From Tropicimonas sediminicola (lineage in GTDB: Bacteria > Pseudomonadota > Alphaproteobacteria > Rhodobacterales > Rhodobacteraceae), in contig NZ_FZOY01000001.1 in assembly GCF_900188335.1 (NCBI RefSeq), positions 806,001 to 870,000 of the forward strand: a DNA stretch of 64,000 nt. Reading direction: 5' to 3'. Positions 16,665 to 25,122 of the stretch are shown here, piece by piece. Position 1 is the stretch's first letter, and each line of letters begins with the position of its first letter. Made by a program: the position numbers and the translations under genes. Under the pieces are notes generated by a model, which made no database searches, was not told where the DNA came from, and saw only the letters and a program-made list of their open reading frames with translations.

Positions 16665-18572
16665 ATGTCGCGATTAGTTCGTGTTCTGGTTCTGGGACTG
16701 GCGGTTATCGGCCTGATTGCGGCTGTGACGGCTACCCTATCTGTGTCTACACTGGATAGCGCTCGGTCATTCGAAGCGGATCTACCGGCTGTGCGAACAG
16801 AGTCTCCAAAGCAAACCTTGGCGACATTCTCCACTCTAAAGGCGTTGTTGGAAGAATCGTTGGAGCGGTACCAGAGCGCACGCACGGGCGAGGAATTCGA
16901 TCGTATCGTTTCCCTTACCGATGAACTCACCTCCCTCATAGATCTGACTGACCAACCAGACGCCGTCAAAAGGCGCAATGGCTTGCTGACAGCTATGGTA
17001 CTTCTGGACGTCTGGGACATTATCCCGCCAGTAGATCTCGATACATTACCAGACAAATCTGCCATGATCGGCGATGGGCTTGGGACATACGTTGTTCCGG
17101 ACACGCCCATTCGCCTGTCGCGTATCGATGAAGGTGAGCGCGTCGGCGAGTTTTTGTTCGACGAAACAACGATACGAACCGCTCCCCGGTTTCTGGCCGG
17201 ACTGGACAGCGAAACGACCGCTGAAACTGGAGTGAACTGGAGAGCCGAACTCGAGCAATTCGCCGGGCCGTGGTTACCTGCCACGTGGGTCGGGTCGATC
17301 CCTCCATCATTCCAGAAGGATATCTGGGGCACGCCGCTTTGGAAGGTTGTCCTCTCGGTGGTGGCAGGCTTCCTTCTGTTCGTGGTCGCGGCGCTTGTCA
17401 GCGCTGCGCTACCCGTTGCGCGGCGTGGCAACCTGTTGCCCCCGATGTCCAAGCTGGTCTATTGCGCGTCGATCCTGCCAGTCCTTGTACTCTTTCACTA
17501 CCTCCTGACCCGCCAGATCAACGTCACCGGCAGGTTCGCCGATGGGGCGAACGCATTGTTGGCTGTCATATGGTTTGGAACGCTTGCGGCCATTTTCTGG
17601 AATGCAATCCTGGCCGGCGCGGCGGCAATCTGGTCTTCGCGAACTGGTTCTGGTGATGATGCGGGGGACAGTCTTGGTCAAATGGTCGCCCATCTGATCG
17701 CTCTCATTGGTGCGGTGTGGATCATCGCCTATGGCTTGCAATCCCTCGGATTTCCCGCGCTAAGCGTATTGGCAGGGCTCGGCATTGGCGGATTGGCAGG
17801 TGCCTTGGCAATTCGACCGACACTAGAGAACCTGATCGGTGGCTTTGTGCTATATATCGACAAACCGATCCGGGTCGGAGACTGGTGCGAGTTTGGGCCT
17901 TACAGTGGGATTGTCGAAAAGATCGGTGTCCGTTCCACCAATGTACGCGCTATGGATCGCACCATAATCTCGATTCCGAACGCTCAATTCGTAAATATGG
18001 AGCTGATCAATTGGGCTCGATGCGATCAGATGCTGATCAATCCCACGATCGGTCTGATATATAGTACAAGTTCGGATCAGCTGCGGTATGTACTGGCTGA
18101 GGCGCGCAGAATGGCAATCGCCCATCCCAGGATCGACAGTGATACCGTCCGGATCCGATTTGCGGGCTATGGCGAATCTTCTTTGAACATCGATGTCAGA
18201 GTCTACGCGCAGGTGACGGAATGGAACGAGTTCTTTGCCGTACGGGAGGACTTCCTGCTTCGCTTGAAGGATATTGTGGAGAGCGCCGGCACATCCTTCG
18301 CTTTCCCGTCTCGCACTCTCTATGTCGCTCGAGATACTCCACGAGATCCCCAGAAAACCTCCCATGCGGAAGATACAGTCGACAAGTGGCGACGAAGTAA
18401 GGAGTTTCCGTTTCCGATGTTCTCTAAGGCAGAACGCGACAAGGTCGACAACAGCTTGCGGTACCCTCCGTACGGTTCACCCGACAGCATCTTGGACGGA
18501 GCCGAAATGGCTTCAGGAAGCGAACCACTTTCGACACAGTCTGGAAAGCCTACGCCTGAAACTGGCGACTAG
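16665..18572 (+). CDS. MscS-type mechanosensitive channel with long N-terminal region
   Basis: About 635 residues; a GTG at 16644 is an alternative start. A hydrophobic N-terminus (signal or first helix) leads to a roughly 200-residue soluble segment, then several membrane helices. The MscS core follows: the pore helix LGIGGLAGALAIRPTLENLIGGF with Ala/Gly packing, DWCEFGPYSGIVEKIGVRSTNVRAMDRTIISIPN, and the cytoplasmic domain to about residue 560. The C-terminal 70 residues are polar. It releases small solutes at high membrane tension. Starting 40 nt after the DUF3299 gene, it is likely the last gene of the envelope cluster. The stretch 18573-18587 then runs into an IS remnant. Confidence 0.9.
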   Translation: MSRLVRVLVLGLAVIGLIAAVTATLSVSTLDSARSFEADLPAVRTESPKQTLATFSTLKALLEESLERYQSARTGEEFDRIVSLTDELTSLIDLTDQPDAVKRRNGLLTAMVLLDVWDIIPPVDLDTLPDKSAMIGDGLGTYVVPDTPIRLSRIDEGERVGEFLFDETTIRTAPRFLAGLDSETTAETGVNWRAELEQFAGPWLPATWVGSIPPSFQKDIWGTPLWKVVLSVVAGFLLFVVAALVSAALPVARRGNLLPPMSKLVYCASILPVLVLFHYLLTRQINVTGRFADGANALLAVIWFGTLAAIFWNAILAGAAAIWSSRTGSGDDAGDSLGQMVAHLIALIGAVWIIAYGLQSLGFPALSVLAGLGIGGLAGALAIRPTLENLIGGFVLYIDKPIRVGDWCEFGPYSGIVEKIGVRSTNVRAMDRTIISIPNAQFVNMELINWARCDQMLINPTIGLIYSTSSDQLRYVLAEARRMAIAHPRIDSDTVRIRFAGYGESSLNIDVRVYAQVTEWNEFFAVREDFLLRLKDIVESAGTSFAFPSRTLYVARDTPRDPQKTSHAEDTVDKWRRSKEFPFPMFSKAERDKVDNSLRYPPYGSPDSILDGAEMASGSEPLSTQSGKPTPETGD

Positions 18573-18587
18573 CGCGACGCAAGAATA

Positions 18588-19021
18588 GCGTTGTTGCGCA
18601 ACTCGCGCTTGAGGCGTGACTGCCCCTTACCCCGCTGACGTCATGCCACGCGGATGATCTCGGCGGTGCCGAGGGCGTTGAAGCGGTTCATAAGGGCGAT
18701 GCGGATATGGATCTCGGCGGTCTGGCGGTCGGGGTCTCTTGCCATGATGCGCTCGCCGAAGGCTTTCAGGCATCGCATCCGCGCCTCGATGCGGCTTCGG
18801 GCGTGATATCCCGTCCAGCGTTTCCAGAAGGCCCTGCCGTAATATCGCGTCGCGCGCAGGGTTTCGTTTCGGGCGCGTGCCGCCGGGCAGTCATCCTTCC
18901 ATAGCCGCCCGTTCTTGCGGATCGGAATGATCGGAATGGCCTGCCGTTCGATGATGGCCTTGTGGCAGCGGCGCGTGTCGTAGGCGCCGTCGTCAGACTT
19001 GTGCAAAAACGCCCGCAAGAA
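18588..19021 (-). mobile_element. IS5-family remnant (3' end of transposase plus IS terminus)
   Basis: The minus-strand frame 18641-19018 encodes the C-terminal 125 residues of an IS5-family DDE transposase: SDDGAYDTRRCH, IPIRKNG, a region around RIEARMRC with the catalytic Glu, and MNRFNALGTAEIIRVA at the end. The N-terminal half with the first Asp residues is absent. The sequence GCGTTGTTGCGCAA at about 18590-18603 resembles an IS5-group terminal repeat and gives the preserved end. The other end is cut at about 19018, directly before the symporter gene. Confidence 0.75.
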
Positions 19022-19153
19022 TAGAAAGATATGTTCAAGCGGCGAACATCTCGGGATGAGACCGACGCACTCAAAACAGTTGGAAATGGATTTTTAGATT
19101 ATGAAAAGATTATATTCTTCGAAACGCCCTGCCGTTTTCGCTTCCTAGCGCCG

Positions 19154-20017
19154 ATGAACGCGACAGTTGACCTTATTCTGCCGGCATCGCTTGCATTCAT
19201 TATGTTCGCTCTCGGTGTCGGACTGAAAATAAGTGATTTCGTTCGAGTTGTTGCGCAACCGAAAGCCGTCCTTGTCGGCTTGCTTTGCCAAATAGTTCTT
19301 CTGCCGGTTGTAGCATTAGTGATCGTATTGTCTTGGCCGTTGGAACCAGAGATTGCCATCGGGATCATTGTAGTGTCCGCAGCACCGGGAGGTCCAACCT
19401 CAAACCTTTTTACTCGTTTGGCGAGGGGTGATGTCGCGTTGTCGGTGACATTGACTGCTGTCTCTAGCCTGCTTTGTGTTCTGACAGTGCCTCCGCTGGT
19501 GTTTCTCGCTAGCGAGATGATTCTCAGTGAGGCGACAGAGGGGAACCTCGAACTCGGTCCGCTGGCAATTCGCTTGTTTCTGATGGTCACTCTTCCCGTG
19601 CTGGCAGGCATGGCGGTTCGCATGGTATCAAATACTTTTGCGCTTCGTGCACAACGGATCTTGCTGGTTGTTTCCGCATTAGCGTTTGCGTTGGTACTTG
19701 CCTTGGCAATCTACCAGACATGGGAATTGTTACCCGACTACATGCAAGTAAGCGGACTCGTCACAGCCGTTTTTTTGCTAGCAATGATGGCGATATCCTT
19801 CGCCGTCGCCACGGCTGCCTGTCTGAATAGAAAACAGCAAATTACAATCACGATAGAGTCAGGACTGCAAAACGCCACTCTGGCCATCGCAACTGCGGCG
19901 GTTCTGTTCGGGACCGGAAGAGAGATGATACCCGCCATTACATACGGCCTGATTGCATACGTGCCGATATTCGCAATTGTTATGTTCAGTCGGAACCGGC
20001 CAACCGGCAGCAACTAA
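19154..20017 (+). CDS. Bile-acid:sodium symporter family (SBF/BASS) transporter
   Basis: The start at 19154 (MNATVDLILPASLAFIMFALG) gives 287 residues and the normal BASS N-terminus; the open frame extends further upstream into IS-flanking DNA. Nine to ten hydrophobic helices are evident. The family hallmarks are GVGLKISDF, IVVSAAPGGPTSNLFTRLARGD (sodium-site helix crossover) and TIESGLQNATLAIATAAVLF (second crossover). It imports an organic anion with sodium. The gene has lower GC and more A/T-ending codons than the cluster upstream and is bounded by an IS remnant, so it may have been acquired separately. Confidence 0.85.
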   Translation: MNATVDLILPASLAFIMFALGVGLKISDFVRVVAQPKAVLVGLLCQIVLLPVVALVIVLSWPLEPEIAIGIIVVSAAPGGPTSNLFTRLARGDVALSVTLTAVSSLLCVLTVPPLVFLASEMILSEATEGNLELGPLAIRLFLMVTLPVLAGMAVRMVSNTFALRAQRILLVVSALAFALVLALAIYQTWELLPDYMQVSGLVTAVFLLAMMAISFAVATAACLNRKQQITITIESGLQNATLAIATAAVLFGTGREMIPAITYGLIAYVPIFAIVMFSRNRPTGSN

Positions 20018-20389
20018 TGCAAAAGAGAATAGCTATCCTAATCCTCTAGATTTCACATCATTTAAGCTCGCTCTTCCGTCGGAAGCGGACTCTGGACGCA
20101 TCTGTTCGACGTTTGGAATTCAGCTCTAAACGACCAGCTGCGGCCGATCACGTCGCGGTCGATGCACCCCTTCATCACGGAGACCCGCGCCCTTTGAAGT
20201 CTGCTTCGAGTTGAGCCGGCCAGATCTGAGAAGTTTAGAGTGCCCTGCATCCAACAGTTGTTTGCAAGGGAGCAAGTGAGCCAGGGCCGAGCAAACTACG
20301 CTACATGGGATCGCCTCCGGCTCCGATTCTCTGTTCCGTCCAGAGGACTCGTCAAACGTTGAGGTGGTGTTGATGTAAAACGCGACATC

Positions 20390-20420
20390 AAAAACTTGAT
20401 CGGCCGAAGCCGACTTCAAG
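20390..20420 (-). terminator. Intrinsic terminator downstream of the tRNA-fMet remnant
   Basis: On the minus strand a stem of two 5-bp blocks (CTTGA with TCAAG, TCGGC with GCCGA, one 2-nt bulge) with a TTCG loop is followed by a TTTTT run. It lies 25 nt beyond the 3' end of the tRNA-fMet remnant and is most simply its original terminator. Confidence 0.6.
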
Positions 20421-20443
20421 TCTTTGATATCGTGTGGGATTTT

Positions 20444-20500
20444 TGGTTGCGGGGGTAGGATTTTAACCTACGACCTTCAGGTTATGAGCCAAGCGAGCTC
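20444..20500 (-). pseudogene. Decayed 3' part of tRNA-fMet(CAT)
   Basis: On the minus strand this reads GGCTCATAACC (anticodon CAT), GGTCGTAGGTT and ATCCTACCCCCGCAACCA, matching the 3' two thirds of initiator tRNA including CCA. The T-loop reads TTAAAAT instead of TTCAAAT. Homology ends at about 20500, so the acceptor 5' strand and most of the D arm are missing. It cannot be a functional tRNA. It is what remains of a tRNA 3' end used as an attachment site, or of a broken tRNA gene. Confidence 0.7.
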
Positions 20501-20958
20501 TATTTTTTGCCGGAATAAGCGTCAATTGGTGACGTGCGGATCGCCATTCTCGACGCCCGCGTGGTGGTACTGGAAGGCGTGCCCAAGATGCTCGACCGGG
20601 AACCCGGCATCACCGTTACGGAGCACGTCTAGCAGGATCGGCGCCTCAAGAAGTTCTTACCCAATGTGGATGGCATCGTACAGGAGGGCAACGAGGCAAG
20701 CCTTCTGACCATGCTCGACCTGATGAAGGCGAGGCAGGATGCCGAGGAAGGCGCCGGCGCGTTCGATCATAGCGTGAAGAAGGGCCTGTTGATCCTGTCC
20801 AAGCGGAAGGAAGACATGTTGCAGGACGATTTGGCGTTCCGGCAAAGCCCGCCTTTGGCCCGGCGCCAGTCAAGTTCCCTGCCGGTGGGGTTCACCGGTG
20901 ACGAGGGCCCGGTCGCCATACCGCGACACGCAATTGCTCGAGCCCTTCCATCCCCCAG
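20501..20958. other. Region without a supportable gene
   Basis: Frames here are short or lack start sites. A stretch at about 20536-20631 translates as VRIAILDARVVVLEGVPKML and resembles the first strand and helix of a response-regulator receiver domain, but it stops at 20631. The next open frame is unrelated. I treat this as decayed island DNA. The preceding interval 20018-20389 also holds no gene I can support. Confidence 0.4.
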
Positions 20959-20988
20959 CCCCCGGGCGTGCGCCACTCGGCCCGGGGG
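20959..20988. terminator. GC-rich stem-loop before the small phage-type genes
   Basis: CCCCCGGGC pairs perfectly with GCCCGGGGG around a 12-nt loop. GAAA follows without a T-run. It separates the decayed segment from the small genes starting at 21007 and may insulate them. Confidence 0.4.
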
Positions 20989-21006
20989 AAACATTGGAGA
21001 ACGACG

Positions 21007-21288
21007 ATGCCCTACGTTGAGGTCTGGGTCGATGAATGCGACGGGACGTGTGGTCGCGCGACCCAGCAAGAGAAGACCATTCGCGAAACAATCCAGATGC
21101 TTCGCGACGGGCAGGTTGACGACGCGATCCGTAAGCTCGGGCTCGCCATCGATGACAAGGCCGAGAAGCGGGAGGTCGCCAAGGAGAACGAGCTTCGCGG
21201 CCTCTACCATCTGTGGCTTGCGGAGCCGATCCCGCGGCCCGAGTTCTTCTCCTTCGCTCACAGCAAGCGGCAGGCTACCGCAGCATGA
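21007..21288 (+). CDS. Small hypothetical protein of the integrase module
   Basis: 93 residues from the ATG at 21007, with GGAGA 6 nt upstream. It begins MPYVEVWVDECDGTC, with two cysteines near residues 10-15, followed by a helical segment (TIRETIQMLRDGQVDDAIRKLG) and ends in KRQATAA. Its stop overlaps the next gene start (ATGA). Proteins starting this way occur next to rhodobacterial prophage integrases, as far as I recall. Function unknown. Confidence 0.65.
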   Translation: MPYVEVWVDECDGTCGRATQQEKTIRETIQMLRDGQVDDAIRKLGLAIDDKAEKREVAKENELRGLYHLWLAEPIPRPEFFSFAHSKRQATAA

Positions 21289-21470
21289 GCGCGAACCTCG
21301 ATCCCATCGCGGCGCTTAGGCGTGACGCCGAATTGATCGACCGGGCTGTCGAGGATGCGAAGAGATTCGGCGCCGGATGGCTGATGGTCGACAGGAACGG
21401 CATCCTTCGGTGCGTGGATCCGGTGAAGGTCATCACAGTCGGCGCCAGGCCGAGCGACAAGGACAGGTGA
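21285..21470 (+). CDS. Small hypothetical protein of the integrase module
   Basis: 61 residues, start overlapping the previous stop by 4 nt. It has a helical N-terminus (MSANLDPIAALRRDAELIDRA) and a short beta part with GWLMVDRNGILRCVDP. It is followed 4 nt later by another small gene. Tight packing and conserved coupling suggest a real coding unit, possibly accessory to integration or excision. Function not recognised. Confidence 0.55.
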   Translation: MSANLDPIAALRRDAELIDRAVEDAKRFGAGWLMVDRNGILRCVDPVKVITVGARPSDKDR

Positions 21471-21474
21471 GAGC

Positions 21475-21642
21475 ATGGCAAACCGCCCCGCACTCGTGTC
21501 CATAGCCGACCTCCGCCGCGCAATGAAAGTTGGGGCAGAGTTCGGTATGGCTGTTATGGTGCGCCCAGACGGAACGGTGATAATCTCTCCGGTTCCAGAG
21601 GACGCGCCACGGCAGAACGAAGGGGCTGCGCTCGAATGGTGA
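21475..21642 (+). CDS. 55-residue protein overlapping the integrase start
   Basis: The frame starts MANRPALVSIADLRRAMKVG and ends GAALEW, overlapping the integrase ATG by 7 nt. GTGAGAG lies upstream. The small size, position directly before an integrase and helix plus beta-hairpin look (MAVMVRPDGTVIISP) fit an excisionase-like or regulatory partner. No family motif is certain. Confidence 0.55.
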   Translation: MANRPALVSIADLRRAMKVGAEFGMAVMVRPDGTVIISPVPEDAPRQNEGAALEW

Positions 21643-22724
21643 AGGTGGATTACCCAGGGTTGCTCAAGGAAATCCTGCCATCCGGCAATGTCCGGTGGCG
21701 CGTCCGTGTCGCCGGAGACAAGCGCCGACGAGTAGCCTTGCCGTGCGGGCCAGATGATCCGCGCTTTCTGGATGCCTACCTAGCCGCCAGGGCGGGGCAG
21801 GGGGCGCAGGCCGAGGAAGAGGCGGTTGTCGCTCGCGAAAACTCGGTCGGTTGGCTTTGGGGCCGGTTCGACACGCACATGAGCGCCCTGGTGCGCGCTG
21901 GCGCATTGAAGGCACCGACGCAGAAGCAGCGTCGACACCTGATCGGTCGATTCCTCGCCCATCCGCACAAGTCCGCGACCGTGGCGGATTTCCACATGAA
22001 CGTTCCCGAGCATGTCGTCATGGCATTCCTCGACACGTTGCTCGAAACGCCCGGCGCCCGGAAGAACACGCTCAATGCGATCCGCGCGATGTATCGCTTT
22101 GCCGATGAGCGGGCCATTCTGCGGCCCAGCCCCGTCGCGGCGATCCGCGCCTCTTACACATCGCAGGGCGGGGCAACGCCATGGTCGCTCGATGACCTTC
22201 GGAAATTCCGCCAACGGCATCCGCCCGGGACTGCCGCTCACATCGCCCTGACGCTCTTCATGTTCACCGCCTGCCGGGTCTCCGACGCGATCGTGCTCGG
22301 CACCACGAACGAGACGGAGGAAGACGGCGTGACGTGGCTTTCGTGGAAGCCGATCAAGTCCAGCGGTGGCGAAGTGTCCATTCCGATGATGCCGCCTTTG
22401 CTGCGGGCCGTGCGCGGCCGCACGGTGCAGCATGTCACCGGCACCTACATCCTCAGTTCTCACGGGCGCCCGTTTCGCTCGACCGACAGCTTCCGCAACC
22501 GCTTCAAGAAGTGGTGCGTCGAGGCGGGCTTGCCGGATCGCAGCCCGCACGGCATTCGAAAGGCTGCGGGGCACCTTCTGGCCCATGAGGGCGCGACCCA
22601 ATACGAGATCATGTCCATCCACGGACACGCCAATGCGGCGACCTCGGAAATCTACACGCGGGACGTTGAGCGTCGGCGCCTGGCGCGGGCCGCAGCGGCG
22701 CGGCTCTCCGGGCTCGACTGGTAA
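21636..22724 (+). CDS. Tyrosine-type site-specific integrase
   Basis: A 362-residue phage/island integrase. An N-terminal arm-binding and core-binding region (about 1-180) precedes a complete catalytic domain. It carries R214 (FTACRVSDAI), a beta-strand lysine region (WKPIKSSGGEV), H305 and R308 (SPHGIRKAAGH), H331 (HGHANAATSEIYTR) and the nucleophile Y340. It cuts and joins att sites in a tRNA gene. It points toward the 3' end of tRNA-Val, whose CCA lies 77 nt from the stop, and a pair of direct repeats fills that gap. All catalytic residues are present, so it may be active even though little cargo remains next to it. Confidence 0.92.
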   Translation: MVKVDYPGLLKEILPSGNVRWRVRVAGDKRRRVALPCGPDDPRFLDAYLAARAGQGAQAEEEAVVARENSVGWLWGRFDTHMSALVRAGALKAPTQKQRRHLIGRFLAHPHKSATVADFHMNVPEHVVMAFLDTLLETPGARKNTLNAIRAMYRFADERAILRPSPVAAIRASYTSQGGATPWSLDDLRKFRQRHPPGTAAHIALTLFMFTACRVSDAIVLGTTNETEEDGVTWLSWKPIKSSGGEVSIPMMPPLLRAVRGRTVQHVTGTYILSSHGRPFRSTDSFRNRFKKWCVEAGLPDRSPHGIRKAAGHLLAHEGATQYEIMSIHGHANAATSEIYTRDVERRRLARAAAARLSGLDW

Positions 22725-22725
22725 A

Positions 22726-22759
22726 GGTGTCCCACGCCGAGTTCGAAGGGTGTCCCACG
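22726..22759 (+). repeat. Direct repeat of GGTGTCCCACG near the attachment site
   Basis: GGTGTCCCACG occurs at 22726-22736 and 22749-22759, 23 bp apart, beginning just after the integrase stop and within 75 nt of the tRNA-Val 3' end. Repeats at this place are usually integrase binding sites. The role is inferred. Confidence 0.5.
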
Positions 22760-22800
22760 GCGCTCCGGGGCGTTGAAATCAGGGACATTTATGGAGGCGG

Positions 22801-22876
<76 letters not shown>

Positions 22877-23337
22877 GACGTCCGGCCTGATACCGCGACG
22901 CGCTGGCACTGTGCAAGGCCGATTCCTGATGACGGCAAGCAGCCGGCATGCCGCACCCATCCGAAGAAGGGTGGGCGGCAGGTCATCCCCATGAACCCGC
23001 CGCCCGATGCGCGCCGTGGCACGCAACCAGTTGCACGTGAGTGGTGCCGTCTTCGGACGCCCCTCTCTTTGAGGAGAGGTCGCCGTCATCCGGTGGCTGA
23101 AACGAGAAAGGCCACCAGGCACTGAACAGACGCGACTGCCAGCACCCCGGAACGGGAAACTCGGGAGTCCTCGGTCCCGGATCCTTCCCGGTGCCGCACA
23201 CCCTCAGTTCGGCGCGGTGCTGAGCCTTGTCTGCAGTGACCCGGATATAGGCGACCGGGGCGCACGGATTCAGTCCCGTAGTCGCGTGACAAATTGGGAA
23301 AGCGCTCGCCGAACGGTTTGGTGCGTCGCGCCGCCCG
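22877..23337. other. Intergenic region, nothing recognised
   Basis: 461 bases between tRNA-Val and the LuxR-type gene. The only structure I see is a 6-bp hairpin, CCTCTC-TTTGAG-GAGAGG, near 23062-23079. It should contain the tRNA promoter near its left end. No gene is supported on either strand. Confidence 0.4.
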
Positions 23338-24063
23338 TCAGGCCACGGCCTGCACGAGGCCGGCGCCCAGCCCCTTGACCGCCGCCGTCGTGCGGTCGTT
23401 CACGCCAAGCTTGCGGAAGATCCGTCGAACATGGGTGTCGACGGTATGAACCGAGATCCCGAGGATATCTGCGATCACCGAGTTGGACTTGCCCCGCGCG
23501 ATCCATTCCAGCACCTCCAGCTCGCGGGCAGTCATGCCGAGCGGGGTCTGCGGGGTGGTCGAGACCATGTTGCAATAGCAGAGATGCGCGGCCTGCGCGA
23601 CAAGCTGCAACTCGCGCAATGCGTCCGGCGACAGCCTGGGCGCACCCTCGGGAAAGCCGAGGTTCACGGTGCCGTTCCGGCAATCCGGGCCGAAGAGCTG
23701 CAGAATGACGCCGTCGCCGGACACTTCCTCGCGCAGGATGTCGAGAATTCTCAGCGCCTCCTCGGACAGTTCCGCCATCCTTTCGGTATCGGACCAGTAG
23801 AAGGGTTCGGTGGTGGCCAGGGCGATCAGAGCGATCGGGTTGTTGCGAAACAGCTCTTCCTCGATGAAGCGGGTCGCGAGGCGTTCGGGGAAACCGTCGT
23901 GGTAGATCGTCGGTTCCAGCTCGCTCTCGTAATCCGACAGGAAGTGACGATAGCTGACGCGTGTGGCGCCGCGTTCGTGGAAGAAGTCGAGTGTCGTCTT
24001 CCAGAGCGCATCGGTATCGGGGGCCTCGCGAAGACGGACGATGAATTCCTCGCAACTGACCAT
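23338..24063 (-). CDS. LuxR-family regulator with autoinducer-binding-like domain, no luxI nearby
   Basis: The start at 24063 gives 241 residues; AAGGGG lies about 6 nt upstream on the minus strand. Residues about 1-165 form an autoinducer-binding-type domain. The C-terminal LuxR helix-turn-helix is complete: LTARELEVLEWIARG-type sequence (here GMTARELEVLEW), then NSVIADILGISVHTVDTHV and IFRKLGV. In the ligand pocket the usual Asp-Pro pair reads Asn-Pro (FRNNPIAL) and the following Trp region is FYWSD, so acyl-homoserine-lactone binding is uncertain. No synthase lies in the window: it is a solo. It starts 11 nt after the phosphatase stop, so the two probably share a transcript. Confidence 0.88.
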   Translation of the reverse strand: MVSCEEFIVRLREAPDTDALWKTTLDFFHERGATRVSYRHFLSDYESELEPTIYHDGFPERLATRFIEEELFRNNPIALIALATTEPFYWSDTERMAELSEEALRILDILREEVSGDGVILQLFGPDCRNGTVNLGFPEGAPRLSPDALRELQLVAQAAHLCYCNMVSTTPQTPLGMTARELEVLEWIARGKSNSVIADILGISVHTVDTHVRRIFRKLGVNDRTTAAVKGLGAGLVQAVA

Positions 24064-24074
24064 CGACACCCCTT

Positions 24075-24668
24075 TCAAATGCGACTCCGTGGCCCCGACG
24101 GCAACCCGGTTTCGAGTCGGTCCTGACGCCCTTGGGCGACACGGTAAACCACGCCCTGGCAATCTTCCAAACCCGACATTGCCGAGACGTCGATGCCAAG
24201 CAGCGCCCCACGCAGGAATTGCGAGGTCACGCCATGGGTGATCACGATTGCCGGCTCACGCCGTTCCGACAGGAACTCCGCGATACGCGCCTGCATCTGC
24301 GCCACCGTCTCGCCGCCGGGTGCGGAGAATTTCCACAGGAACGGGTGAGAGTCGTCGGCGAGCTCCGGCCTGTCGGCGAGGATCTCTTCGCGCGTGAGGC
24401 CCTGCCATGCGCCCATGCCGATCTCCCCGAGGCGGGCGTCCACCACTGGCACCCGCCCCGGCAAGGCAAGTGCCGCCGTCGCCATTGCACGGCCGCTCGG
24501 GCTGCACAGGAGAGGAAGCCGGTCCGCCCCCGCGGCCCGCAGGATCTCGCCCTGGCGCTCCGCCTGTTCCCGACCGAGGTCGGTCAGCGGCGAGTCCAGC
24601 CGCCCCTGCATCCGTCCTGCAAGGTTCCAGTGGGTCTCGCCGTGGCGCAGGATATAGAGCTCCGGCAT
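24075..24668 (-). CDS. Histidine phosphatase (phosphoglycerate-mutase-like)
   Basis: 197 residues from the ATG at 24668, which has GAGG about 5 nt upstream; open sequence upstream adds a low-complexity leader without homology. The catalytic motif LRHGETHWNLAGRMQGRLDSPLTDLG is complete, with the phosphohistidine in RHGE. The second His is in IVITHGVTSQFLRG, and an Arg/Glu pair lies in LGEIGMGAWQG. The family removes phosphate from small metabolites or proteins; the substrate cannot be read from sequence. The LuxR-type gene follows directly. Confidence 0.9.
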   Translation of the reverse strand: MPELYILRHGETHWNLAGRMQGRLDSPLTDLGREQAERQGEILRAAGADRLPLLCSPSGRAMATAALALPGRVPVVDARLGEIGMGAWQGLTREEILADRPELADDSHPFLWKFSAPGGETVAQMQARIAEFLSERREPAIVITHGVTSQFLRGALLGIDVSAMSGLEDCQGVVYRVAQGRQDRLETGLPSGPRSRI

Positions 24669-24882
24669 CACCTCGGTGGCAGGGCGGCCACTGTCGGGGG
24701 AGTGCTGGCTGCTGGGGGAAACGAACTCGACCATCTGCCAGTTATCACCACGTCGCGCCCGCTGTTGCAATCGGTCTGGCCACGTGTGCTGACGCTCGTC
24801 GGAGCGAACCCAGAGGGCGTTGGACGCGGGCTCGCCGCCGGTTGGGGACTCACGACGCACCTGAGAGCCGTGGTGTTGGAAT

Positions 24883-25122
24883 TCACGATGTGAAAGGCGC
24901 GCCATTTCTTGCGACCTGGTTCGTGCCCATTGTCGTCACGAGAGTGAGGATCTGCGCCTGCATCCTGTGAACCATTTCGGTCTCTCGGGCTTGCTTAGGC
25001 GTGAGATTGGCGGATTTCGTGCAGTCGAAACGGGCCAGATCCTGCGCGTGGATCAAAAGGAATTGGCGTCCCGGCAGCGGAATGAAGCGTGTTTCGGAGT
25101 AATCCTCGGTAGTGATTCTCAT
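24883..25122 (-). CDS. Possible small hypothetical protein
   Basis: A 79-residue frame from the ATG at 25122 (a TTG at 25176 would add 18). It contains FIPLPGRQFLLIHAQDLARF and a helical stretch with LTPKQARETEMVHRMQAQIL. Codon choice is moderately like its neighbours. I do not recognise a family, and the gene may not be real. Confidence 0.3.
   Translation of the reverse strand: MRITTEDYSETRFIPLPGRQFLLIHAQDLARFDCTKSANLTPKQARETEMVHRMQAQILTLVTTMGTNQVARNGAPFTS

Noticed and set aside
20444-20500. Functional tRNA-Met
   Set aside because: The 5' acceptor strand and D arm are missing and the T-loop is mutated.
20666-21319. 217-codon plus-strand frame crossing into the small phage-type genes
   Set aside because: It runs through a GC-rich hairpin and overlaps the better-supported 21007 gene in another frame; its composition changes abruptly midway.
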